Source: Terriglobia bacterium
Lineage (GTDB): Bacteria; Acidobacteriota; Terriglobia; Bryobacterales; Bryobacteraceae
Assembly: GCA_020073305.1 (NCBI GenBank)
Contig: JAIQFK010000002.1
Location: 248,001-312,000 of the forward strand
Length of the DNA: 64,000 bases
Direction of reading: 5' to 3'
Below, in pieces: positions 1 to 9,986 of this stretch (within the stretch, counting starts at the first letter, position 1; every line of letters starts with the position of its first letter). The position numbers and the translations under genes were made by a program. The notes under the pieces are model-generated. The model ran no database searches, had not been told where the DNA came from, and saw only the letters and a list, made by a program, of their open reading frames with translations.

Positions 1-1
1 G

Positions 2-877
2 CCGGAATCGATCATGCGGCGCGCGCGCGAATCGATGAGCGATCGCGAGCGCGACATCGCGAGATTCTTGAGCGAACTGCATCGCAGAAGTGAAGAGGCG
101 GCCGCGCGCGAGCGCCGGTTGGACGAGATGCAGGCCGCGCTCGCCACGCGTGAGAAGGAATTGGCGCACGAGTGGGAAAAGCGAGAGTCGGCCAAGCTGA
201 AAGAGTTGGAGCGGCGCTGTGAGCTGGTGATCGCGAACTTCGAATCGCAGGCGCGCGACACCATCGACCGCATCGCGCAGTCGGGGGAGCGCAAGAAGGC
301 CGTCGAACTGGGGCAGCGTAGCATCGCCAAGGCCAAACGCGAGCTGCGTGAAGAGTTCGAGACCACGGTGCTGGCCACGCACGACGACGCGCGCCAGGGC
401 GAGCTGGGCCGGCGGCCCAAAATCGAAGAAGGCGTGCGCGTGCGTCTCAAGGGCATCCGCGATCTGGCCCGCGTGCGGCGCGTCATGGGCGAGGACCGCA
501 TTGAGGTGGAAGCCGGATTCATGAAGTTGCAGGTGCCGGTGGATGATGTGATCGAGGTGCTGCCGGAAACCGATGCCGGCGTCAAACTACCCAAAAATGT
601 GAGCTTCCGTCCGGCGCCGCAGCTCAATCCCATGGCGCAGGAAATCAACGTGATTGGCGAGCATGCGGATGAGGCGTGCGACCGCGTGGAAAAGTTTCTG
701 GATAGCGCCGTGATGGCCACCGCCAGCCGCGTGCGGATCGTGCACGGCCACGGCATGGGCATTCTGCGGAAAGCCATCTCGAAGTTGCTGGCCGAAAGCC
801 CGCACGTCGAGAAGTACTATCAGGCACCGCAAAGCGAAGGCGGCGCCGGCGCGACGATTGTTGAGCTAAAGAGCTGA
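2..877 (+). CDS. mutS2: MutS2-type protein, C-terminal part (5' end outside window)
   Basis: The reading frame is open to the left edge, so only the last ~291 residues are present. The segment begins with the helical linker that follows the MutS2 ATPase (PESIMRRARE), then a long charged coiled coil (about residues 15-115), a KOW-like beta region (RVRLKGIRDLARVRRV) and a C-terminal Smr domain (about 215-290). Smr domains act as nucleases in MutS2 proteins linked to suppression of recombination or rescue of collided ribosomes. Here the HGHG loop is kept (IVHGHGMGILRKA), but the usual LDLHG/LDLRG strand reads INVIGE, so nuclease activity is doubtful. The MATPase core cannot be judged. Confidence 0.88.
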   Translation, partial: PESIMRRARESMSDRERDIARFLSELHRRSEEAAARERRLDEMQAALATREKELAHEWEKRESAKLKELERRCELVIANFESQARDTIDRIAQSGERKKAVELGQRSIAKAKRELREEFETTVLATHDDARQGELGRRPKIEEGVRVRLKGIRDLARVRRVMGEDRIEVEAGFMKLQVPVDDVIEVLPETDAGVKLPKNVSFRPAPQLNPMAQEINVIGEHADEACDRVEKFLDSAVMATASRVRIVHGHGMGILRKAISKLLAESPHVEKYYQAPQSEGGAGATIVELKS

Positions 878-898
878 TTTTCGTGAGCCCGGTGGCGA

Positions 899-927
899 TT
901 GGCAATCTTTGCTATCCATGATACGAT
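899..927 (+). promoter_or_regulatory. putative sigma70-type promoter of parDE
   Basis: TTGGCA (899-904) and TACGAT (922-927) are separated by 17 bp and match the -35/-10 consensus at 5/6 and 4/6 positions. The expected transcription start lies only a few bases before the ATG at 941, so the mRNA could be nearly leaderless. Seen in sequence; promoter activity is inferred. Confidence 0.4.
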
Positions 928-940
928 GGGCCTGGATGCC

Positions 941-1198
941 ATGCCAACCCGCAATGTCAATTTGACCGACAAACTCGACCGCTTCGTGCTGAAAAAGGTC
1001 GCAAGCGGCCTTTACGAAAATGCCAGCGAGGTTGTACGCGCAGCGCTGCGGACATTGGAACGTGAGGAACAGGAGCAGGCGGCGAAGCTTGCCGCGCTGC
1101 GGACGGCGATCGACGACGGCGACGCCAGCGGCATCGCCAAGGGCAGGGCTTTTGAGCGTGTCCGGAAAACGCTCCATCTTCCCGCGACGCGGCGCTAG
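941..1198 (+). CDS. parD: ParD-family ribbon-helix-helix antitoxin
   Basis: 85 residues. The N-terminal MPTRNVNLTDKLDRFVLKKV and the following SGLYENASEVVRAALRTLE are the ribbon-helix-helix core of ParD antitoxins; the acidic, Ala-rich tail is the region that normally wraps the toxin. In the family the protein represses its own promoter and neutralises ParE. I chose ATG 941, which starts the conserved MPTRN, rather than an in-frame upstream start at 899. The toxin gene starts 4 nt after the stop, as expected for a co-transcribed pair. Confidence 0.88.
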   Translation: MPTRNVNLTDKLDRFVLKKVASGLYENASEVVRAALRTLEREEQEQAAKLAALRTAIDDGDASGIAKGRAFERVRKTLHLPATRR

Positions 1199-1201
1199 GC
1201 C

Positions 1202-1534
1202 GTGCCTTCGTTTCGTCTCTCGCGTCGCGCCGAAGTTGACCTGCTAGGCATCGGCGCTCATACCCTTCGTACCTGGGGCGAAGACCAGACAGTCCGCTAC
1301 CTTGACGATCTTGAGGCCTGTTGCCAGATGCTTGCCGATAATCCTGCGTCGGGCCGAAATTGCGATGATGTTCGCCCCGGCCTGCGTCGCGTGGAGCGCG
1401 GCCGGCATGTCATCTTTTACCGGGAGACGGCCGAGGGTATTCTGGTTTCCCGCATCCTCCACCAACGCATGCTGCCCGAAAAACACGCCATCGACGACGA
1501 TGACAATGGGCCACAGGAGAAGATCCGCTCCTAA
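1202..1534 (+). CDS. parE: ParE/RelE-superfamily toxin
   Basis: 110 residues, GTG start 4 nt after parD. The pattern FRLSRRAEVDLLGIGAHTLRTWGEDQTVRYLDDL, then NPASGRNCDDVRPGLRRV, HVIFYRE and ILVSRILHQRM, is typical of ParE toxins, which poison DNA gyrase. An acidic tail (AIDDDDNGPQEK) extends past the usual end of the family. The stop codon overlaps the end of the convergent peroxiredoxin gene. The subfamily, and hence the target, is inferred from the ParD partner; a RelE-like ribosome-dependent activity cannot be excluded. Confidence 0.88.
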   Translation: MPSFRLSRRAEVDLLGIGAHTLRTWGEDQTVRYLDDLEACCQMLADNPASGRNCDDVRPGLRRVERGRHVIFYRETAEGILVSRILHQRMLPEKHAIDDDDNGPQEKIRS

Positions 1535-1986
1535 TTCAGGACGGACAGCACTTCCGCGGCGTGCCCGGCGGCCTTGACGTTGGAGAAAATCTTCTCGATT
1601 TTTCCGTCCGCGCCGATCAGAAACGTGGAGCGCACGATGCCCATCACCTTTTTCCCGTACATATTCTTTTCCTTGAAGACGCCGTAGGTGTCGGCTACTT
1701 TTTTGTCGACGTCGCAAAGAAGGGTGAAGGGCAAATTGTGCTTGGCTTTGAATCGCGCCTGAGCGGACGGAGTGTCGGGTGAAATGCCAAGCACCACGAC
1801 GCCTTTCTTGCTGAACTGCTTGATCGCATCACGAAACTCGTGAGCTTCTGTGGTTCAGCCCGGGGTGTCGGCGCGCGGATAGAAATACAGCACCACCTTC
1901 TGGCCTTTTAGCTTCGAGAGCTGGAAGGGTTCGCCGGTGTCGGTCTGTAGCTTGATTTCAGGAGCTTTGTCGCCTTCTTTGAGCAT
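1531..1986 (-). CDS. bcp: Bcp-type peroxiredoxin with in-frame TGA at the catalytic position (probable selenoprotein)
   Basis: Read through one TGA, the frame gives 151 residues, the usual length for Bcp/PrxQ thiol peroxidases. Start MLKEGDKAPEIKLQTDTGEP; core VVLYFYPRADTPG then TGA (1857-1855, codon 44), then TTEAHEFRD; the rest continues in frame to GVVVLGISPDTPSAQ, the Thr/Arg region GIVRSTFLIGADGKI and the stop. In the family, DTPGC carries the peroxidatic cysteine, so TGA replaces exactly the catalytic residue. The usual second Cys, five residues on, is His here, suggesting a one-Cys type enzyme. Lies 35 bp downstream of gatB, same strand. Alternatives: sequencing error or a TGC-to-TGA nonsense mutation. 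Confidence 0.82.
1829..1843 (-). promoter_or_regulatory. putative bacterial SECIS hairpin
   Basis: On the mRNA strand the sequence TCACGAGTTTCGTGA folds into a 6-bp perfect stem (TCACGA/TCGTGA) with a GTT loop. The loop begins 18 nt after the TGA of codon 44. Bacterial SECIS elements that recruit SelB lie inside the coding sequence shortly downstream of the UGA and have a small apical loop with G among its first bases; spacing and loop both fit. Seen directly; function is inferred. Confidence 0.6.
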
Positions 1987-2021
1987 GGAGCTTAGATTCT
2001 ACCGCTGCGGCGTCGAGGGCG

Positions 2022-3500
2022 CTATTCCAGTTTCTTCCGTAGCAGTTCATTAACCGCTGCCGGATTGGCCTGGCCGCGCGAGGCCTTCATCACTTGTCCG
2101 ACGAAGAATCCGAGCACGGTCGCTTTGCCCGCACGATATTGTTCAACCTGTTTGGGATTGGCGCTGATTACGTCGTCGACGATTTTCTCGAGCGCGCCCG
2201 AATCGCTGACTTGCTTCAGACCCTCGCGCTCCACGATGGCGGAGGGGGCGTCGCCCGTGGCAATCATCTTGGCAAAAACTTCTTTTGCCTGCTTGCCAGT
2301 GATGTCCCCCTTCGCTTTCAATTGAATCAGCTCCCCAAGATGCCGCTCCGTGACCGGAGATTCGCTGATCTGCTTATCCGCCGCCTTCAACGCAGCCGCA
2401 AGATCGCCCATGATCCAATTGGCTGCGGCCTTCGGGTCGCCAGCCGCAGTGGCCGTTCCTTCAAAATACTCACTGACCGCGCGGTCGGCGGTGAGCCAAT
2501 TGGCATCGTACTCAGACAGTTTGTAATCGACAATAAACCGCTCGCGCTTCTTTGCCGGCAGCTCCGGCATCGCCGCACGGACCCGCTCCCGCCACGCCTC
2601 GCTAACGTGCAGCGGCACCAGGTCGGGCTCGGGGAAATAGCGGTAGTCGTGGGCGTGTTCCTTGCTCCGCATACCCACGGTTTCGCCGGTCGCGACGTTG
2701 TAAAGGCGGGTCTCCTGCTCAACGCGCCCACCGGCTTCGAGCACAGAAACCTGGCGCGCGATCTCGTAATCCAGCGCCATCTTCAAAAACCGGAACGAGT
2801 TCAGGTTCTTGACTTCCGCCTTGGTGCCGAACTTCTCGGCGCCCTTCAGCCGCACTGATACATTGGCGTCGCAGCGCAACTGGCCTTTCTCCATGTCGCA
2901 GGCCGACACTTGGACGAACTGCATCACCTGCTTCAGCTCGGTCAGAAACGTGTAGGCTTCGTCCGAGCTGCGCATGTCCGGCTCGGTTACGATTTCAATC
3001 AGCGGCGTGCCGCAGCGGTTGAGATCGACGTACGTGTAGCGGTCGGAATCGCTGAAGCCCTCGTGAATGCTCTTGCCGGCATCATCTTCCATGTGGACGC
3101 GCGTGATGCCGATGCGCCGGGGCGCGCCGTCGATTGAGATGTCCACCCGGCCGTGCTCGGCGAGCGGCTCGTCGTACTGAGAGATCTGATAGCCCTTGGG
3201 CAGGTCCGGATAGAAGTAGTTCTTGCGCGCAAAACGCGACACCGGGCCAATGGTGCAATTGAGCGCCATACCCGCGCGCATGGCCATCTCCACAGCTTCG
3301 CGGCTCAGCACGGGCAGTGCGCCCGGCAGGCCCAGGCAAACCGGGCATACGTTGGTGTTGGGCGGCGCGCCGAAACTGGTGGGACAGCCACAGAAGATCT
3401 TGCTGGCGGTGGCCAGTTGCACGTGCACTTCCAGGCCGATGACCGGTTCGTACTTGGAGATTACTGCAGGCGGAACCAGTTCCGCGGCCGGGGAAGACAT
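2022..3500 (-). CDS. gatB: Asp-tRNA(Asn)/Glu-tRNA(Gln) amidotransferase subunit B
   Basis: 492 residues. The GatB signature YEPVIGLEVHVQLATASKIFCGC is at the N-terminus, with further conserved blocks (TNVCPVCLGLPGALPVLSREAVEMAMRAGMALNC, RKNYFYPDLPKGYQISQYD, LIEIVTEPDMRSSDEA) and the C-terminal GatB/YqeY tail ending NELLRKKLE. It is the kinase/tRNA-binding subunit of the GatCAB complex, which amidates misacylated Glu-tRNA(Gln) and Asp-tRNA(Asn). GatA and GatC are not in the window. Start placed at ATG 3500 (MSSPAAELV); an ATG at 3509 is also possible. The next gene on this strand is the peroxiredoxin. Confidence 0.96.
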   Translation of the reverse strand: MSSPAAELVPPAVISKYEPVIGLEVHVQLATASKIFCGCPTSFGAPPNTNVCPVCLGLPGALPVLSREAVEMAMRAGMALNCTIGPVSRFARKNYFYPDLPKGYQISQYDEPLAEHGRVDISIDGAPRRIGITRVHMEDDAGKSIHEGFSDSDRYTYVDLNRCGTPLIEIVTEPDMRSSDEAYTFLTELKQVMQFVQVSACDMEKGQLRCDANVSVRLKGAEKFGTKAEVKNLNSFRFLKMALDYEIARQVSVLEAGGRVEQETRLYNVATGETVGMRSKEHAHDYRYFPEPDLVPLHVSEAWRERVRAAMPELPAKKRERFIVDYKLSEYDANWLTADRAVSEYFEGTATAAGDPKAAANWIMGDLAAALKAADKQISESPVTERHLGELIQLKAKGDITGKQAKEVFAKMIATGDAPSAIVEREGLKQVSDSGALEKIVDDVISANPKQVEQYRAGKATVLGFFVGQVMKASRGQANPAAVNELLRKKLE

Positions 3501-3633
3501 TGAAACCATTATAAGAGAGCCGGGAGTGCACGCCAATGAAAGCGAATTGTATACTGGAACTTCAGCATGAACATGTGAATTTTCTCGCGCGCGTGGTGCG
3601 CTCGATCCTTGTTCAGCATCAGAGGAATTGGAA

Positions 3634-4328
3634 ATGAGCTCCATCGCGATCGACAGTCATCTGCACAAGGCGATCCGGTTTTATCAGGCGTCCATCGGGA
3701 AAAAGGCCGTCATGGCCGTGACCGGCGTGGTCCTGTTCGGCTATCTGGTGGGCCACCTTGCGGGAAACATGCAGGTTTATCTCGGCGCTGAGCAGATGGA
3801 CAAGTATGCAGCATTCCTGCATTCCATGCCCCTGTTGCTGTGGTCGGTGCGCGCGCTGCTGGTGGCCTCGGTAGTTTTGCACATTACGGCCTCGCTCCAG
3901 CTTCAGAAGCTCAAGCTGGACGCCCGGCCTGCGGGCTACGTGAAGAAGGAAGCAGTCGACTCGAGCCTGGCATCGCGCTCGATGATATGGAGCGGCTTGA
4001 TGATTGCCGCGTTTGTCATTTATCACATCCTGGATCTCACAACCGGCGCCGCCGGCGCCGTGCAGTTCCGCGAGCTGCGCGCGTACGAGAACCTGGTCTA
4101 CAGCTTCCGGCGCGTTCCAGTTTCGGGGTTCTATATCCTGGGAATGGTTCTTCTGGGGATGCACCTCTACCATGGACTCTGGAGCATCTTCCAAACCGTG
4201 GGCTTTAGCCACCCGCGCTACACGCCGGTCATTAAGCGCTTGGCGGCCTGGGTGGCGATTCTGATGGCAGCGGGTTTCATTTCGATTCCGATTGCCGTAT
4301 GGACGGGCCTGGTGGGCTCAAACCTCTA

Positions 4329-4329
<1 letters not shown>
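3634..4329 (+). CDS. sdhC: succinate dehydrogenase cytochrome b subunit
   Basis: 231 residues with five hydrophobic segments, of the SdhC b558 type that needs no separate SdhD. Candidate haem ligands include His in [25 protein letters not shown] and [10 protein letters not shown]. It anchors the SdhAB catalytic dimer in the inner membrane and passes electrons to quinone. Start: ATG 3634 is preceded by AGAGGA with 7 nt spacing; a TTG at 3628 is less likely. The stop overlaps the sdhA start (TAATG). Confidence 0.94.
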
Positions 4330-6242
<1,913 letters not shown>

Positions 6243-7019
6243 ATGCGCCTTACGCTACACGTCTGGCGGCAGAAGAGCGCGAGCGATCCCGGCCGCATGA
6301 TTCAATACGAAGCCCGGAATGTGAACCCGGACATGTCGTTTCTGGAAATGCTGGACGTGGTGAATGAAGAGTTGACGGTGAAAGGCGAGGATCCCATCGC
6401 GTTTGACAGCGATTGCCGCGAAGGCATTTGCGGGATGTGCGGCTTCGTCATCAATGGCGTGGCGCACGGGCCGCGGCGCGGCACCACCGTCTGCCAGCTT
6501 CACATGCGCAAGTTCAAAGATGGCGACGTCCTCTATCTTGAGCCATGGCGCGCGCGGGCGTTTCCGGTGATCAAGGACCTGGTGGTGGATCGCGGCGCGT
6601 TCGACCGCGTCATCGCGGCGGGCGGTTACATTTCAGTGCCGGCGGGCAGCGCCCCCGACGGCAACGCGATCCAGGTGCCCAAACAGAATGCCGATCTCGC
6701 CATGGATGCCGCCGCGTGCATTGGCTGCGGCGCGTGCGTGGCGGCGTGCCCCAATGCCTCCGCTTCCCTGTTTACCGCCGCGAAGATTACACACCTGGGC
6801 GTGCTCCCGCAAGGACAGCCCGAGCGCGCTGATCGCGCCATGCGCATGGTGGCGCAGGCTGCGGCCGAGGGCTTTGGAAGCTGCACCAACATCGGCGAGT
6901 GCGAAGCGGTGTGCCCCAAAGAGATCAAGCTCGAGGTGATCGCGCGCATGAACCGGGACTTTATCAAGGCGGCCTGGACCAACCGTGGAACGTCGAGTGC
7001 CACGGGCGGCGCTGGGTGA
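6243..7019 (+). CDS. sdhB: succinate dehydrogenase/fumarate reductase iron-sulfur subunit
   Basis: 258 residues. The 2Fe-2S domain has [20 protein letters not shown] and a later Cys (TTVCQLHM); the C-terminal ferredoxin-like domain has [15 protein letters not shown] and [15 protein letters not shown] for the 4Fe-4S and 3Fe-4S clusters. It carries electrons from the SdhA flavin to the SdhC haem/quinone site. The ATG follows the sdhA stop directly (TAAATG), consistent with translational coupling. Confidence 0.96.
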   Translation: MRLTLHVWRQKSASDPGRMIQYEARNVNPDMSFLEMLDVVNEELTVKGEDPIAFDSDCREGICGMCGFVINGVAHGPRRGTTVCQLHMRKFKDGDVLYLEPWRARAFPVIKDLVVDRGAFDRVIAAGGYISVPAGSAPDGNAIQVPKQNADLAMDAAACIGCGACVAACPNASASLFTAAKITHLGVLPQGQPERADRAMRMVAQAAAEGFGSCTNIGECEAVCPKEIKLEVIARMNRDFIKAAWTNRGTSSATGGAG

Positions 7020-7064
7020 GTGTGGCAGCGCGATTGGATTGGATACAGACTGAACGGAGCCGCA

Positions 7065-7787
7065 ATGGACTACAGCTATCCCGATATCGCCAAGATGATC
7101 GATCACTCGCTGCTGAATCCCACGCTGACGCGCGACGATCTCGACCAGGGCATTCAACTTGCGCTCGCCTACAACGTCGCCAGCGTTTGCATCCTGCCTT
7201 ATTACCTGAAACGCTGTGCGGAGTCGCTCGCGGGAAGTTCGGTGAAGGCCAGCACGACCATCGGTTTTCCGCATGGCGGGCATACGACCGCGGTCAAAGT
7301 GGCTGAAGCCCGCCGCGCGCTCGCCGATGGGGGCGAGGAACTGGACATGGTGGTCAACATCAGCAAAGTGCTGAGTGGGGATTGGGATTACGTCCGCGGC
7401 GACCTCGGCGCCGTGATCGAAGCCGCGCATGAGGCTGGCAAAAAGGTCAAAGTGATTTTCGAGAATTGCTACCTGAAAGACGATCAGAAGATCCGGCTCT
7501 GCGAGATCTGCGGCGATCTGAATGCCGACTGGGTGAAAACTTCCACCGGCTATGGCTCCGGGGGCGCCACTTTGGAAGACCTGCAATTAATGCGGAAGCA
7601 CGCGCCCGCGCACGTCCAGGTGAAAGCTGCGGGCGGCGTCCGCGATCTGGACATGCTGCTACGCGTCAGAGAGATCGGAGTAACGCGCGTGGGCGCAACG
7701 CGAACCGCTGCCATGCTGGACGAATGCCGGCGCCGGCTTGGACTAGCGGTGATTCAGGCCGCTCCCGCGGTTGTTCCAGGCTATTGA
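7065..7787 (+). CDS. deoC: deoxyribose-phosphate aldolase
   Basis: 240 residues, a class I aldolase TIM barrel. Family landmarks: IDHSLLNPTLTRDDL at the N-terminus, GFPHGGHTTAVKVAEARRAL, EELDMVVNISKVLSGDWDYV, KVIFENCYL and WVKTSTGYGSGGATLEDLQLM, the last carrying the Schiff-base lysine. It cleaves 2-deoxyribose 5-phosphate to glyceraldehyde 3-phosphate and acetaldehyde. The ATG at 7065 is 45 bp downstream of sdhB on the same strand, so co-transcription is likely. No other nucleoside catabolism gene is nearby. Confidence 0.94.
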   Translation: MDYSYPDIAKMIDHSLLNPTLTRDDLDQGIQLALAYNVASVCILPYYLKRCAESLAGSSVKASTTIGFPHGGHTTAVKVAEARRALADGGEELDMVVNISKVLSGDWDYVRGDLGAVIEAAHEAGKKVKVIFENCYLKDDQKIRLCEICGDLNADWVKTSTGYGSGGATLEDLQLMRKHAPAHVQVKAAGGVRDLDMLLRVREIGVTRVGATRTAAMLDECRRRLGLAVIQAAPAVVPGY

Positions 7788-7792
7788 GCCGT

Positions 7793-9796
7793 CTAATTCG
7801 AGCTGTGCCAAGTCAACGCAATGAAGATCGATCTTCCGGGTACAGGCAGGGTTTCCACCGCGTCATAGAGCGCAATGGGGTCGGCGTATTTGATACCGGC
7901 GAGGTTGCGGACACCCGCCTGAAAGTCGAGATTGGACGTCAGGCGCGAGGTGTTCACCGTGAGATCGGTAAGGAAGAGAGACGGCAGCGTAGCGCCATCC
8001 AGCGTCTGCCGCGATCCCAGATACTGCGAACCGCTGGCCAGTGAAAGCCGGTGCGTGAACAGCGGCACAGAAAGGCGCAGCTTGCCGATCTGGCCGGGTG
8101 AATTGGCCAGCGGATAATTGTGGTCAGTATTGACGGCACGCTGCACCGCCAGACTGGCCACCATCTCCAGCCATGGAAACGGGTGGCCATTCAGTTCCAT
8201 CTCCAGACCTGAGGAACGATCGCGGCCGGCGTTGCGATACTGGAATTCACCGCCGGCAGTGTACTCTCCAACCAACAGATCGCGGACGTCATATCGGTAT
8301 GCTGACAAGAGCGCATTGAGCCGGCGTGTGAGCTTGCGTTCGACGACGAACTCAAATGTTGTTTCTTTCTCCGGCCGCGCCGATGGGTTGGCGAGCGTTG
8401 CCACTGTTGGATCGTTGTAGAACAACTCAAAAGCGGTGGGATTTCGGAAGGCCCGTCCATAAAGAAACTTGTAAGAAACTCGTGTGGACGGCTGATAGAT
8501 CAACGCGGCGCGTGGCGAGACGGAGCTATTCCGGTATGCGGAATGATCGAGCCGCGCCCCCAGATCCAACTTCCACGCGCGCGTCAGGTCCCATTCGTCC
8601 TGTGCAAAGATGCCCAAATACCGGTCGCGTTTGTCGATGCTGAGAGATGGCCCTTGGTCCGCCTGGTCGTATACGGCCTTTTGCAGAGTGCGCAGGTCGA
8701 ACCGCCCTTCTCCACCCACAGTGAGCGAGCCGAAATGAGGGACTGAAAAGCGGTAGCTCAACTGTGTGCCCGCCCAGTCTCCGTAGAAGAAGTCGCGGTT
8801 GTCGGCGATATCGTCTGGTGTCTGAGAGCGGAAGATGCCCAGGAAGCGGTAATTGTCGTAGTACATTCGCCACTGCAGGCTCCGGGACTCGTCAAAGTTG
8901 TGGGTATAGGTGGCGTCAATGAAATTTCGGCTGTCAATCGCCCGGCTGCCGCGATCGTTGAAAACGGTCGGACCCCAGGAGACGGGCTGGATCTTCGGCC
9001 GGGCGTCGAACACCGCCAGAACACTCCAGTCGCGCCAGGTGAGGTTCGCGAACAGGTGATATCCCTTCTCCCCATCCATGTCGATGGCGCGCCCAAAGTT
9101 CGTAGCCGGCGAATCCTCTGCGGGAATGTACATCGAGTGTACGCCAGCATCGTTAAATAACGCTCCGGACAGCAGCAGCGTCGCTCCATGGCCGAGTGGT
9201 ATGGAGGACGCTGCCTGCAGTTTCTTCTCGCCGAAAGTGCCCGCCTCGGCTCGCACCTGAGTCCCGCCGAATTCCTCGGGAGCGATGGTCACGACGTTGA
9301 TCGTGGCGAACATTCCATCGCTCCCATACAGCGAAGAGGAAGGCCCGCGAATGATCTCAATACGCTTCACCAGCGTCATGTCCACCGGGAAATCCTGCCC
9401 GAAATACGTCGTCTGGCTGAGAATGTTGTCGGCTATGTTGTGTCCATTCACCATCACCAGAAAGTGCGTCCCGTAATCTCCAGGCGTCGACAGACCCCGC
9501 ACTCCGAGAAAGTGATAGGTGTGGTCATACGTAACGAACATCCCGCGGACGTAGCTGAGCGCCTCGCCCAGCGTGCGGTATCCATACCTGCGGATCTCAT
9601 CCTGAGTAATCACGGTGACGCTGGCCGGCGCGTCTTCGAGACTCTGCTCATGCAGCGAGGCCGCCTCCACCTTGATCTGCATCAACTGCTCGAGGTCCAG
9701 ATTGGAGAGATCCTGCTGGTCCGGTGCGTTGTCCTTCGCCTGCACAGAGCCCGCCGTCAACACCAGGCACACCACCATTGCGAGCCGCAGGTTCAT
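7793..9796 (-). CDS. TonB-dependent outer membrane receptor (copy 1)
   Basis: 667 residues. Signal peptide MNLRLAMVVCLVLTAGSVQA; plug domain about residues 40-160 ([71 protein letters not shown]); then a long beta-barrel ending FIALTWHSSN. Receptors of this COG4771-like type import siderophores, cobalamin or sugars across the outer membrane. The substrate cannot be read from the sequence. It is a tandem duplicate of the gene at 9987-11990, of identical length; the copies have diverged most in the barrel, which suggests different ligands. Confidence 0.92.
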   Translation of the reverse strand: MNLRLAMVVCLVLTAGSVQAKDNAPDQQDLSNLDLEQLMQIKVEAASLHEQSLEDAPASVTVITQDEIRRYGYRTLGEALSYVRGMFVTYDHTYHFLGVRGLSTPGDYGTHFLVMVNGHNIADNILSQTTYFGQDFPVDMTLVKRIEIIRGPSSSLYGSDGMFATINVVTIAPEEFGGTQVRAEAGTFGEKKLQAASSIPLGHGATLLLSGALFNDAGVHSMYIPAEDSPATNFGRAIDMDGEKGYHLFANLTWRDWSVLAVFDARPKIQPVSWGPTVFNDRGSRAIDSRNFIDATYTHNFDESRSLQWRMYYDNYRFLGIFRSQTPDDIADNRDFFYGDWAGTQLSYRFSVPHFGSLTVGGEGRFDLRTLQKAVYDQADQGPSLSIDKRDRYLGIFAQDEWDLTRAWKLDLGARLDHSAYRNSSVSPRAALIYQPSTRVSYKFLYGRAFRNPTAFELFYNDPTVATLANPSARPEKETTFEFVVERKLTRRLNALLSAYRYDVRDLLVGEYTAGGEFQYRNAGRDRSSGLEMELNGHPFPWLEMVASLAVQRAVNTDHNYPLANSPGQIGKLRLSVPLFTHRLSLASGSQYLGSRQTLDGATLPSLFLTDLTVNTSRLTSNLDFQAGVRNLAGIKYADPIALYDAVETLPVPGRSIFIALTWHSSN

Positions 9797-9879
9797 ATAG
9801 CTAACATCGGCACCTCAGTGCAAGACTGTAGAGACGCGAAACCGGCTGACTCACTCCCTGTGGCCTACTGATCCCGACA

Positions 9880-9926
9880 ATGAAATTCGGATCGTAAGCG
9901 CGATTTTACCGGACTTGACGCTTGAC
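9880..9926 (+). pseudogene. decayed 5' fragment of the isomerase gene at 12070
   Basis: The stretch from about 9857, including CTACTGATCCC before the ATG and the bases after it (CGATTTTACCGGACTTGACG), matches the start region of the isomerase gene at about 12053-12115 (CATACTGATCCC; CAATCCTGCCGGATTTGGCG). One base has been lost early in the frame and a TAA now follows the fifth codon. It is the right-hand end of the segment that was duplicated together with the TonB receptor gene. Not expected to encode anything. Confidence 0.7.
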
Positions 9927-9986
9927 ACTGAGCCGCGCGCTAAGCAAGCGGTTTCGCCCGTGCTAACGAATTCACGGCGCACTCTG

